Shown piece by piece: positions 10,215-22,173 of a DNA stretch of 64,000 bases. The DNA comes from Pseudeuparius sepicola. Taxonomy: Eukaryota; Arthropoda; Insecta; Coleoptera; Anthribidae. Numbering within the stretch: the first letter of the stretch is position 1; each line of letters begins with the position of its first letter. Under the pieces are notes generated by a model. It was given only the letters and a program-made list of their open reading frames with translations, was not told the DNA's origin and did no database searches. Both the position numbers and the translations under genes were made by a program. The stretch lies in assembly GCA_963920635.1 (NCBI GenBank), contig OY987298.1, forward strand, positions 40,331,787-40,395,786, read 5' to 3'.

Positions 10215-10967
10215 GTAATCATAGTCCAAGCAAATTGTCATTTTTTTATGGAGGTAGAAAAAAAAAAGATTCTTAACAGGTAGATATTTTCAGGGTTGGT
10301 TGTGGGTAGCGTCCTGAGTATAACCCCAAAAAATCACCGTCGAAGTCGTGTTACGAACCCCGCAATAGGAGTGGTTTTGCAAACATTTTTTTTGCAATTT
10401 TTTTTCTTCTCATGTGTACATTTTTTTTTCTTCTTATGTATACATTATTACGTTCTCTACAACTTTCCCTCATGAAGTTTTTTTTTTAACTTCAATACTT
10501 CACGAGATATAGGTAAAAGATCACCACTATCTAAAGTGCTTTATAAGGGTAAAAAAAAATTCTTTAAAACAAGCTGATTTTTTTCAGGGTTAACTGGGGG
10601 TTAACTTAGGAGTGCACACAGTGATCGCAAATTAAAGGTTTTGAATCAACCCTACACTCTATATCGTTCGTAGTCATAATGAACACTGCAAGTGAATGGC
10701 TATAATTGATATTAGTACCCACAATTAAGTATTACAAATCCAGCAAAAATTCAGTGACAATAGTTGTAATTTCAGTATAATGAACAGTTAAATGTATCCC
10801 TATTTAATTCAACACCATGAAACGTTATGTTGTTCTGACAAAATAATGTGCTTAGAAAAGAAGTATTATAGACTCAATTCCAGAACACGCTATTTATTGA
10901 AATAAAATATTACATTTAAATTATTCATTAGAATTCAATATCAATTGTAATTGAATTGATTATTGTT

Positions 10968-11512
10968 AGTTACAAAAAAGCTTCTGCTTGAGTTTGAGGA
11001 ATAATATCTCATATTGAATTAAACAGGGTTTTTTTTACAAAGTGACAGATTTTTCTCAGTGTAGTGCCCACGACCGGCCGCCTCAGTCGTAGCACTGTGA
11101 AGGGACAGGCTGGAGTGGGGAGTCGTGGGGACTAGAGGAAGGAAAAGGATAGGCATATCTAATCGAGCGACGTTTGTCCTGAATTGAGTCGGGCACTTTG
11201 GGCGGATTTCATAAGTATCGATTTCATAAGTATCGTAGAGGCTACGATACTTATGAAATCCGCCCGAAGTGCCCGACTCAATTTAGGACAAACGTCGCTC
11301 GATTAGATATGCCTATCCTTTTCCTTCCTCTGGTCCCCACGACTCCCCACTCCAGCCTGCCCCTTCATAGTGCTACGATTGAGGGGCAGGCCGGCCGTGG
11401 GTACTGCACTGAGAAAAATCTGTCACTTTGTAAAAAAAAACCCTGTTTAATTCAATATGAGATATTATTCCTCAAACTCAAGCAGAAGCTTTTTTGTAAC
11501 TAACAATAATCA
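10968..11512. repeat. Innermost part of the giant palindrome
   Basis: About 270-bp arms meet at 11,239-11,241 with almost no spacer. They include a GC-rich block (11,070-11,420) with CCGGCCG and TGCCCGACTC strings. A perfect small-spacer palindrome of this length is expected to be unstable in cloning and replication. Confidence 0.85.
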
Positions 11513-11514
11513 AT

Positions 11515-12967
11515 AGGGTACTTGACAATATTTTTAATTGCTCTAAAATTGTACTCTGTTTACAGTAGATGCACCAACATAACACGTAATAAATGAAACA
11601 ACGGCTTTTAACACTTATTTATTCATGATAATTAAAGACGAAGTTGCACAATTTTGTTCAGGCTGAAATCTACAGTTTCGTCGTTCTATTGTCCAGAACG
11701 CCAAAAGTGGCAACTCTGTGCCTCTCAGGAGGAACGGAACTGTAACGTTGCCGGTGCCCGTTTCCAATATTTCGTTGAACAAGGACAAATTGCAGTTTTC
11801 TATTCAAATATCTCCAGCTTGCCTATGAATATCTGTTACTTAATGTATTGCAACTTTTGAGCTTTAACTAACGCAATTGCACACACAAATTTTGTCACAT
11901 AAAGACTTTTTTATTCCGCATATTGACTCCCCTATAGCAAAATGGTGTCTGTTTATGCTGCACACGCTGGAAACTATATCCTTCATCTCTGCCACGTAAC
12001 AGTTTAGTTAAAATATCTGTATACGGAACGTACTATAAATATTCAGGTATCAATAATGGGGGAAATATTCGCCTATGTGGCAACGTTACCTGCCCACCTA
12101 GGCATCTAACCATATGCATATATCCACATGTCATCTAACACGTATGGTTTTTTGATCGGCAGATGACATCCCGTGATGCCAACTGTCATTCCGATTCCGT
12201 ATATCGCTAAGTCAAAACATTAGTAGATATTAATATCTGTGCGATTTATTATAGTTTGTTATTAATATTTACTATTATATATATTATTTGCGGACCTAGT
12301 TATCGTGTTGTTAGATGTGTAAGGTAAGATATCATGGACCCTAAAAGGAAAATCCGTAATTTGCCGAAATTGGGATGCTTTTTAAGTAGCACAAATTTTT
12401 TCTAATAATCCGATGTTGGCGTCTGCCGAAATTCATGGGATAAAACTGCAAAGGTTTGTACCTACCTACGTTGTAGAAATAGTACAGTTGTATTATGGGT
12501 TATTAATAAAGAGAGAACCTCGGCCTAGGGACCATCTTGAAGGCGCGTTTATAAAGGCGCCATAGTGCTTAATACTGAGCCCGAATTCCGGCCCAACCTA
12601 GCCAAAAAATTTGCAGAAAAACGATTGAATAGGTATTTACGAAAAAAAAAACACTTCTTGACTAAATGTGGTTTCACGGGGCATCATAAGTCTGGGAGTT
12701 TGAGGTTAGAATTCTGAAATTTCAACTTTCCTTGCAACTTTCACTGCCGAATAAGGTTATGTCTTAGAACACTTTAGTGGTATTGCTATGTTGCCAAATT
12801 GTCTTTTTAAAACACTTGTGACGTCATAAGTGCTTTCCCGCCAAATTTCGAAGAAAGTCTAAAAACTTGATAAGTACGTAAATATATATTTTTTAAATAA
12901 TCGTAGGGTCTTAGGCAAGTGTCCAGGAATTGTTTTATCAAGTTTGTAAAATTTCGTCAAGTACCCT
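11515..12967. mobile_element. Element E inserted in the right arm of the palindrome
   Basis: The ends AGGGTACTTGAC and GTCAAGTACCCT are inverted repeats. The intact left arm gives the empty site (AATCAATTCAATT). The simplest reading is a 2-bp AT duplication at 11,513-11,514 and 12,968-12,969. No open frame longer than about 70 codons and no recognisable transposase were found. The right 350 bp recur at 45,945-46,297. The family was not identified. Confidence 0.75.
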
Positions 12968-13687
12968 ATTCAATTACAATTGATATTGAATTCTAATGAA
13001 TAATTTAAATGTAATATTTTATTTCAATAAATAGCGTGTTCTGGAATTGATTCTATAATACTTCTTTTCTAAGCACATTCTTTTGTCAGAACAACATAAC
13101 GTTTCATGGTGTTGAATTGAATAGGGATACATTTAACTGTTCATTATACTGAAATTACAACTATTGTCACTGAATTTTTGCTGGATTTGTAATACTTAAT
13201 TGTGGGTACTAATATCAATTATAGCCATTCACTTGCAGTGTTCATTATGACTACGAACGATATAGAGTGTAGGGTTGATTCAAAACCTTTAATTTGCGAT
13301 CACTGTGTGCACTCCTAAGTTAACCCCCAGTTAACCCTGAAAAAAATCAGCTTGTTTTAAAGACTTTTTTTTACCCTTATAAAGCACTTTAGATAGTGGT
13401 GATCTTTTACCTATACAGGGTGTAACTTTGATAAGTACAGAAATTTTAAGGGCAGGTCGGGAAAAATGCACTTGTTACGCCTATGCAATTAAAATTTTTC
13501 TAAAGTGCATATTAACGTCAGAAATAATTTTTTTTAAAACGCTATTAAAACCCCTTTTTCCGACGCTACGGCCATGGGTCCTTGACCTTGCCGGGACCAG
13601 CTGGAACTGAGGCCGGTTCCGGCGGATCCCCCCCAATTCCGCCGTGCAGCGTTGTCAGACGTATAGCTCTTTCACAGTATTTCAGGA

Positions 13688-14520
13688 ATAGTCTTTCAAC
13701 TAGTTTTTGAACAAATCTTTAATGGTTCTTTTAGCGAATAGCATGCAAAAAAACTACCTTTCGGATGCCTGGATGATTTTCCTTGCGGGTGTCGTACTCC
13801 TTTCTTATGTTATCCAAAAATCCTCTCGAAAATCACAAGAAGCACTAGGTAACTGGTTGCCAGTCGAATCGCTTTTTCCGAGGCTTTTTCGCAGTATTTG
13901 AAGAATATTGACGCAACCATGTATCATTTGGTGTATGTGGAGATTAAATAAATAAATAAATAATTTTTGGACAACTCCTTAAAGGTTCTTTTAGCGAATA
14001 GCTCGACGAATAGCATGAAAAAGCCTACCTTTGAGATGCATCGATTATTTTTACTATTTTCTTGTGTTTAGATACTATCCAAAAATCTTCACAAAATCAC
14101 ATAAAGCACTAAGTACCTACCTAACTAGTGGCACTGTTTTTATACGATGGTCGCGAAGGTATAACACTTCATAGTCTCTTTTTACGGAAATACGAACAAA
14201 ACACTTGTTTTTTTTTTTCACTGCACACTTAAAGCGGCGCGATGCCAAATATTAGGGACGTCTCGGTTTCCCTCAGCTGATTTATTCCAACGGGGACTCG
14301 ACTGGGTGGATTGTACAATTAGATCCATACCGTATGCGTCTAATAAAACCCGAATTTTCTCGAACCCTTGAAGCTGCTTCTTTTATCCTCGCGCGTAATT
14401 GGGGTACCTAGTAGGAACCTATCTAGCACTGTTTTCATACGAAGGCCGCGAAAGTTTAACACTGCATTTCTTAACGGAAATATGAAAAAATCACTTGTTA
14501 TTTCACTGCAAATTCGTAGC
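13688..14520. repeat. Diverged direct repeats within element F
   Basis: A block starting GGTTCTTTTAGCGAATAG occurs at about 13,720 and 13,983, each followed by ATCCAAAAATC and AAGCACTA motifs. A downstream block with GCACTGTTTT, YCGCGAA and CACTTGTT occurs at about 14,132-14,220 and 14,425-14,510. An AAATAAATAAATAAATAA run at 13,945-13,963 resembles a retroposon tail. Confidence 0.6.
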
Positions 14521-15676
14521 GGCAATTGCAACAGGTTTGGACATCACTGCTGGTCCAAAAAAATGGCGAACGGATCTGGAAAAATGTACAGAAGCAGGTT
14601 CAGTTCCGACGACAGTTCGTAAAACAAAGCAAAGTAACGGAACAATATCGGTTAGCGAGACGCGACGTTTGCATACGCGTCCACGTTTTGGAAACAGAAT
14701 TGTTATACCACAGAATAGCCACACGTAAGGCATTCTGTATAATAATAAATTGCTTGTTGAAGCTGGCGCTCCCAAAAATTACAGGCGGACGCGGATCGAT
14801 ATCAATCAGCTGTTAAATCCCATAATAATCGGACGGACGATCTTCGACTAGCGCGTCGGCTACGGCGCGGCGGTACGGTGACGGCGCACAAGCTTTCCCC
14901 CATACCATTCAATACCACTATTCGGTGTTGCCGTTTATGCCGACATGTCCCCAAACTGACTTAAAGTCCCTTAAATCCGATTTTTGATTTTCGCGGATTT
15001 ATACGGGGTTTCTTTCGTTATAAGTTAATCTACTATCTCGTATAATTATTACGCACAAAAACGGGTAAATCCATGTAAAAATCCACTACACAATTAAATT
15101 TATACGGAATTAAATTACTAAATCAGGTAAATTTTCAGCACACTTGGCAACATAGTAGCGCCGCCCCGAGAGAAGTAGGGGCCGCGAGCCGCGAGCCGCG
15201 ATTGGCTAATATCGCGCACTAGTTATGAGTAGTGGGGATCACCTGTAGTGTCGATGTCAAGTGGCGCCCCGCGCTTGCGCTCCTCGCCCAGCTGTAATTT
15301 AGTAGGTCGGCCGGGCCGGGCGGCGTGGAAATGGAGCAAAATCGAGTGAATCAGTGCCAGTGAATTCATTCGTAATTGTAATTATTGCGCGATTCGGCGC
15401 GGCGTCGTTTTTGTGTGAAGTTGGCGTCGGACGCCAGCGCCCGACGCCAACGTCATATGCCCGCGCCTGGCGAATCTCGGCGAAGGAATGTCGGGCAGTA
15501 GTCAAGGGCACGCAGAAGCTTAAATTCACCAGGAGGAGTCGCTGTTTTTCGGTTTTTGGGGACATTACGCGACATTTCGCCACCAAGTTTTTACGAAAAG
15601 TAAGAGGAATGGTAAGGAATTAACTTGAGAGAGTTCCGAAACGGCAAAGGGTTAAAAAATGCGGAAATGATAAGCA

Positions 15677-16190
15677 CGCCAATTTGACAGTCTTCCCCAA
15701 CTATTTTCGGAACCGAATAATTTTTTATTTACAACCATGTATGTAATATCGACATTTCTGACTTTTTAGAAGTTTGAAAGTGTCAATTTTTTGACTTACT
15801 TCCCGCCCTCCCGCCAGGGTGGAAAGTTTACTTTATCTCGAGACACCTCGGTGTGTAATATACTATTAAAAGTAGACAATAGACAGGACAACAACCCTGA
15901 GGGGGTTTAAAAGTGGCGCACCATCAGGCAAGGGTAGAAAAATATTAAAAACGATGAACAAATCGGGGCCGCGCGTTAAATTCACATCAAATGACAGTCT
16001 TCCCCCACTTTTTTCGGAAACGAATAATTTTTTAAAAGTAGATAATACATAGGACCACAACCCTGAGGGGGTTTAAAGGTGGCGCACTATCGGGCAAGGG
16101 TTGAAAAATATTAAAAACTATGAACAAATCGAAGCCGCGCGTTAAATTCACGTCAAATTACAGTCTTCCCCCACTTTTTTCGAGATGATA
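15677..16190. repeat. About 168-bp tandem repeat in element F
   Basis: The block with AACCCTGAGGGGGTTTAAA, GGCAAGGG and GCCGCGCGTTAAATTCAC occurs at about 15,864-16,032 and 16,033-16,195. The associated CAGTCTTCCCC motif occurs three times (about 15,688, 15,994 and 16,161). Copies differ at several sites. No function is evident. The GC-rich stretch before it (14,840-15,480) has no supported gene. Confidence 0.75.
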
Positions 16191-17906
16191 GGGCTACAGG
16201 CGAACACTCGCTAAAAAAAAGTAACGCGCCGCTGCTCTACGCTCTACCCTATGGGTGGTTGTGGAAATTTGCAATTTTTACAGATAATTTGTATTTTAAA
16301 ACAAATACTTTATTCAGTTGATTGCCGATCAGAAATTTATTATCCCAAGGTGTCCCAAGAGATGGCTAATTATTAGTATAAAAAAATTGCGGCCTGAAAA
16401 TCAGTTGTAAAATAGGTAGGTAGGTAGATACCTACTCCACAAAAGACTTGTCAAAAAATTATGAGTGTGAAATCAGCAATGAGTTTTCTAGCAATGACTT
16501 CTCCGAGCGGCGCTCGGATACATTTCTGCTGCCTAGGGACTTAAAATAACAGTAAAGTGATAAAAACTGACGTGTTTGTTAAATTATTGTGTGCGCCTGT
16601 GAAGAAAGCAATAAACAGTTCGTCACAGCAACCGACATCATAAAAAAACGTGGATACCTACCAGCAGGAATTTTCAAAGGTACCTAGGTACCTAATTCTG
16701 CAAGCAGATTTATTCCACTCTGACATGCGGCAACGTCGCGGTATTCCCCTTCCTAATCTAACGTTATTCCCCTCCATCTCCTAGGGAGAGGTTAGACCTC
16801 CCCTCTCAGCGCTTCTAGTGACGATCCAGCGGCGTGCATTGAGCACGGATAAAGATTGATTTGCCCCATTTTCTAAACATCGATTAAAAAAATTTTTTTT
16901 TTTCATTTTTCGGTTTTATGAACGTCCCCGATTACGTGGTTAAAATTTCTGTACCTATCAAAGATACACCCTGTATCTCGTGAAGTATTGAAGTTAAAAA
17001 AAAAAACTTCATGAGGGAAAGTTGTAGAGAACGTAATAATGTATACAAAAGAAGAAAAAAAATTGTACACATGAGAAGAAAAAAAATTGCAAAAAAATGT
17101 TTGCAAAACCACTCCTATTGCGGGGTTCGTAACACGACTTCGACGGTGATTTTTTGGGGTTATACTCAGGACGCTACCCACAACCAACCCTGAAAATATC
17201 TACCTGTTAAGAATCTTTTTTTTTCTATCTCTATAAAAAAATGACAATTTGCTTGGACTATGATTACTTACATTGATGAATATAAAAGTTGCAATTAAGT
17301 TATTTTGTTCATCCAATGAATTATAATGTTTTTTCAGTTGCTTCTGGGGTACTCTTATATAGTTTGGAGTAGTCTGAGGGTGACAATTATTATTATTCAA
17401 ATAAAATAAATTTAATTGTTTAAATAAAACATAAGATATTTTAAAACCGAGGTTATGCTTTCATTGTAGTATGCCAATTTTAGTATCGAAGTGACAATAC
17501 GTCTTCTTAACGGAAATTCAAACTATTTTAAACTTATTGGTTCATCTGCAATTACGTCAAAAGTATAGATTATATTGTTGGGACCACATGGATTTGCTTG
17601 TATATTTAAAGTAGGTAATGGAAAAGTGACTATATACACGAACTCACTAAAATCACAACAGTCTTTTTTTCCTGTGTAGACGTGTAGATAATATGAAATA
17701 ATAACTCGTGCCGGCCGCCGCCGACGGCCGCCGGGGTCACACGAGTCTCGCCGATGCCGACGAAGAAGCGCGAATATATATTTAAAAAACGGCGGTGGCC
17801 TGTTTGCTTTATTGCAAAAATGATATTTTTCAGGGCGTTCACTTTTCGTTGGCAACACACTGCATAGCTTTTTGGCGTCGAAGCAATTTTACTATTATTT
17901 TTCATA

Positions 17907-18173
17907 TCAGCAAAGGTGCATGCTATGAAGGGTTCGTGTATAAAAAAACTTCTGTAATTGCTCAATTATAAAATCTAAATTAACGATTCGATTACCGAAT
18001 TCTTCTTGAACCACATTAGGGTCAGTTGAACATCTATTAATGTTTGATTGGATAATTGTTCTGCATAATAGTGTTGCTACGACTAAAAAAGTGCGTCTAA
18101 AGTCTACTTCTTCAAAATGTTTTATATAACTAGTAGGTATTCCATATTTACATTTGTGTAATAATAAATAAAT
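17907..18173 (-). pseudogene. Protein-like remnant, unknown family (right arm copy)
   Basis: The inverse counterpart of 9,357-9,623 with essentially the same frame. It is kept only because the arm was duplicated; there is no sign of separate selection. Confidence 0.28.
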
Positions 18174-18537
18174 CTAACTAAAAACTTTCTACACTGTAAG
18201 AGTTCACTTTAGAGGGATTAGAGTGAATAGGCCATATTATATCACAACGGTTTCGTTAATCTATAAAATTACATCCTCAAGGACTAATTTATAGAGTTAC
18301 GAAATTGGTCTCCCTTTTTAAATAAAGTAATAGTTGTGAGATAATAGGAGCTATTAATTTCTAATCCCTTGTAAATGTTCCATTCAAAGCCCTGTTTTTC
18401 CCAGAAAGTTTGTTTCCCAAACCCTATGCATCTGCAGTACTACTTATACCTAAATCCGAATAAGTGTGCAAAATGCAAAATATGTAGGTACCCCTCTCTC
18501 AAATTCTGGAAACCATATTAGGTACCTACGGGAATAA

Positions 18538-18729
18538 AAGCACTCAAGCCCACAAATTACTCCTACTGGTTTCACTACATGTGACTGTTGTGACATCATT
18601 ATCAAACATTATAGGTATTCTTGCCCTGACTGCGGTTCAGTTTCAGAACCTTATTCTGACAAATCTGAATTATCGAACATCCTAGAAAATGTATTAAAAT
18701 GTCATAAATTCGACAGACTGGAACAATAA
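18538..18729 (+). pseudogene. Cysteine-rich protein remnant (right arm copy)
   Basis: An open frame of 63 codons after an in-frame TAA. It contains CDCC and CPDC pairs about 14 residues apart, then an acidic helical-looking tail (SELSNILENVLKCHKF) ending in TAA. Cys-pair spacing suggests a zinc knuckle or ribbon. The cluster CAKCKIC at about 18,470-18,490 lies in a different frame upstream. The family is unknown. Confidence 0.3.
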
Positions 18730-19844
18730 AATGTACTATTTTTATTTTGCCCGATTTTCAACTCCAATGACTTTCGAACAATCTTCTAACGAAGAAGTTT
18801 CTAAAACTGACTGGATGTCAGAATTATTATCGTTCCCTCTGGAAAGTATATAAATTAGCTTTTATCATGCAGCGATTTACATAGGAATTCGTTTTCAAAA
18901 AATGCTTCACATGACCCATTTATTTGGCAAAATTATTACTTGTACCTATCACATTTTTAAAGTAAAAATTAAGCGCACAATTTGGTCTAGAATTTAAATT
19001 TACTCTTTTTGCACGACCAGGCCATTTTATGCCCTAGGGATTAAACCATTTTACACAAAAGCAAAAAGTAGGTACTTTGTGAATAATAATTATTTATTTT
19101 CTAAAATTTATTTGTGGCGCAATGGATTAATAATTATTTATTTATAATTCCTGGAGGAATAATAATAATGAGTATTATTATATGCCAGTCGACATACATA
19201 ATGTCGCGGTAGAAAATATTTTCTTCGGGTACTCGGAAATATAAATATTTGCTAACATACTAACATTCAAAACAAGCGAAACACAAATAAGGGAGACTGA
19301 GACTAATAAAATGAAAAATGAACCATCTGATATCGATTGAAAGTTCTCCTGACGTGGTTTCCGAGCCCGGTGAGGTACGCCGAAGTAGGGGGAAGTAGGG
19401 GAACCACGAGTTCCAGCGAACGCCCGCCCGCCCGCCTATCTCCGTACGTCTAATTCCTGCCCGAATGGCCAATTCACGGATCATTTTATTGCCGGGCAAT
19501 GGGTTCGTAGTTTTCAAATCATAGCCAAACGAACAAACGTATCGACTTGAAAGTAGTCTTAAAATAATGTTATAGAATGCCTCAATCGTCGTTGTGTCCT
19601 TAGAATTATTTTTGAGCGGTGGAAATACTCGAAATTCTTAACCGAATATAGTCGAATTTCGGGTATGTTTGGCATTTTTTTTCACAGTGTCGCATTAGTC
19701 CTGCACAGTTCGTGATACACAACGACGATTCTTCGTAGTTTTATCTAAGCCACAAAAAAAAAATCAAGTGAAAATATTAAGAAATGCAAGTAGGAGATGT
19801 AAACTACGAAACCCTTGAAAATGGGGGGTATCGTAGCGCCTTAA

Positions 19845-21160
19845 GGAAATAGAAGCTAACTTGGAACATCGAGTCGACATATAATTGAAATTATGGGATC
19901 AAACGGCAAAAAATACTTAGGTAATCCTAAACTTTTAAAAAGTTTGTTGCTTCATTTTTATTTCTTTAATTTTTTTTGTCTTATTCTATACCTATTCTAT
20001 AATACAATACTACAAACGATTCTGCTTTGCTGCAACAAATCTGCAAACCTTTTTCTTACAACAACAATAAAGAAGATTCTTCATAACACTTAAATATTTT
20101 TAGTGATATTATCATCACACGACACGTTCCTGGCTCGTTACTAGCTTTCCGTTATTTTTGTTTACAACCGCCAGCGCCCCCAACGGTGATTGGAATCGGG
20201 TTGGAGCGCCTGCTCGGTCACAACCAGAGCTCGTGCAATACGGGACACCCGACTGTAAGATTTTGGCTCTATCTTGAGAGGGTCCTACAATAGTAGCTTA
20301 AAAGAAATATAAAACAAATCATCAATGCCTTTATACACCATTCTCTAAACCGATTGAAGATTGCGTGTCTCAACCTCTACATAGTCTACAGCCAGTCCAC
20401 TCAATCACACGTTTCTATAAAAAAAAAAGTTCTCTATCCAATTCCTGTCGCGCAATCCGGCTTGTTGTCTGTTGTTTGCGCGTCCCCCGCGGAGATTGGG
20501 CCTTCGCGGCGCTCCGCACCGCGGCAGCCGGAGACGCGTATACATGTCGTACACGCACATCATTATCGTGGACGCACCGCCGCTCGCTGTTTACACAACC
20601 GGCCCGACACTGGAAAAGGAGGTCACGCTCGAGGAGGCGCCGCGGAAATCTATTCACTCGCTAAATTAACACTTCTGTGCGTTCTGTCAAGGCCCTTGTA
20701 ATGATTCCCACCCATGTACCGGACGTTCGGGTTGGGTGTACCGCATTGCGCGGGCGCTGGTAGTACAGCAAAACTAACACAAAATTAGGCCAAACCCAAA
20801 CATAAAAAAAAAGTCCTTTCTAGCGCGAAATAGATCCATACCCTCCTAAGAGTTAGTACTAAAAAGTTACACCACCACCAGCGTCGGGTTTCGGAAGCAG
20901 GGGGTGAAAAGGGCAGGAAATTCTTATTTTTCACAGTTTTGCGTGAATATCTAGTAAACTATGAGGTTTAGCGCAAACGTCATCCTATATACACAAATGA
21001 TATAGGTATATTAAATTCCGAACAAGAATTGTTATATACAGAATTATGGTAAAGTGAACGGTTTCCATGATATGGAGGGGTAAAGATTTCTTTGTTTTTA
21101 TTTCACGTAGTTTTTGTTGAAAAAACTTAAGATGATTACAGTATAAATTAGTATGTAGAA
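19845..21160. other. Gene-free stretch with GC-rich island
   Basis: A GC-richer block at about 20,160-20,230 and 20,450-20,760 supports no convincing protein; overlapping frames exist on both strands. A 38-bp block at about 20,903-20,942 (GGGTGAAAAGGGCAGGAAAT onward) recurs inverted at about 21,808-21,848, enclosing the left part of G1. Confidence 0.45.
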
Positions 21161-21165
21161 TATAC

Positions 21166-21974
21166 AGGGTGTTCCTAAATATCATGTACATACGGAAGGG
21201 GGTAATTCTTTGGCCCATTTTAAGAAAAAAACTTCATATGAACGTATGTCGTAAACCTCCTAACTTTTGAGATACAGGGCGTTAAAGTTCATTTTTTTAA
21301 ATTGAATTTTGGCTACATCTTCCGAAATAATCAAGCTGCTGAACTGAAATTTGGCACTGCTATGTTTTTGGGGATGGAGAATAAGCTAAAAATGTCAATT
21401 TTACCGTATCTCACAGAGGGCGCCACTTGCCGCTGTTTTTTGATCACGCTTTTACGCGTAACTTTTTTGAGGTTATCTTTTTGGTCCTGCAGGTCCATCA
21501 TTTTAGTGCATCTTTTCATTCTGCAAGAAAAAGGTACTCTTGTTTCATAACGATTAAATCAACCGTTTGCTTTGAAATTGCCAAAACGTTCTCCAAAACA
21601 CCTGTTGACTTCAATATTCGAAACATAAAATTTTCACCTACCACCTTCAAGTGTTACAGATCAACTGTACCATTTGAACTGAGAAAAAAATCCCTATGAG
21701 CAATGTACCGAAAATTATTCGCTTTCAAAATGGAAAGGATTAAATTTGACAAAATTTGGACACTCTATTTCAAGAAAACCAATTTTGTTATATATATATA
21801 TAAATAAAACTGTGAAAAATAAGAATTTCCTGCCCTTTTCACCCCCCCACTGTACACGGTCCAATAGCGTCACAAAAAACTTTGTATTAGTATCTAAAAC
21901 TTTTGTAAAAACTTTTTTTCTAACCCCAAAAACTAGCAAGTTAAGGGGGTGTCAATTTATAATGAACCACCCTG
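21166..21974. mobile_element. Family G element, copy 1
   Basis: The left end is CAGGGTGTTCC preceded by TA. The right end CACCCTG (21,968-21,974) is not followed by TA. The core (about 21,330-21,700) contains the blocks CTGAAATTTGGCACTGCT and ACTCTTGTTTCATAACGA, shared with 30,850-31,660, 38,640-39,370 and 54,250-54,560. No transposase was found. The end assignment is tentative. Confidence 0.6.
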
Positions 21975-22173
21975 CACGTATTTTGTTAAAAAATACTCAT
22001 CTGCAAAGAAGAAGTCAATATTTCTACAGCATCTTTGCACAATTTCCTTAGTAATATTGCTTTAGAGGTTACTTTGGCTGGATGATGTGTCTGTAGTTTT
22101 GTTTTTAAAAGTCCTGTTGAAGTTTTTGCTGAAACTATGTGGACAGTAACTACAGAGGTGTATTTTAACTATA

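Larger units (their letters stand above)
13416..16973. mobile_element. Element F, 3.56 kb, inserted in the right arm with TA duplication
   Basis: The ends CAGGGTGTAACTTTGATAAG and its inverse (rc CAGGGTGTATCTTTGATAGG) extend as roughly 34-bp terminal repeats into AAATTTTAA. The uninterrupted arm at 10,497-10,525 shows the empty site, giving TA duplications at 13,414-13,415 and 16,974-16,975. These features fit Tc1/mariner-superfamily mobility. Inside are diverged direct repeats but no transposase, so F is non-autonomous and may be a composite. A possible F right end recurs near 41,581-41,619. Confidence 0.85.
7690..19840. mobile_element. Giant palindromic element flanked by TTAA
   Basis: The left arm (7,690-11,238) is repeated in inverse order as 11,242-11,514, 12,970-13,413 and 16,976-19,840. 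The ends GGCGCTACGATACC and its inverse GGTATCGTAGCGCC abut TTAA at 7,686-7,689 and 19,841-19,844, consistent with a TTAA target duplication as made by piggyBac-type transposases. The centre is AGG at 11,239-11,241, next to a 15-bp duplication in the left arm. Removing insertions E and F leaves about 7.1 kb. Arms differ by scattered substitutions and an indel near 17,380-17,440, so it is neither new nor a simple assembly artefact. The ends do not start with the CCC typical of piggyBac. The arms hold several short protein-like frames but no recognisable transposase. Confidence 0.85.

Noticed and set aside
7690..19840. Assembly or amplification artefact explaining the palindrome
   Set aside because: Two TEs with clean target duplications interrupt only one arm, and the arms differ by substitutions and an indel. 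An artefact would give identical arms.
20354..20701. 115-codon frame, the longest in that region
   Set aside because: It overlaps four other frames on both strands within a GC-rich patch, so stops are scarce by composition. No family pattern seen.
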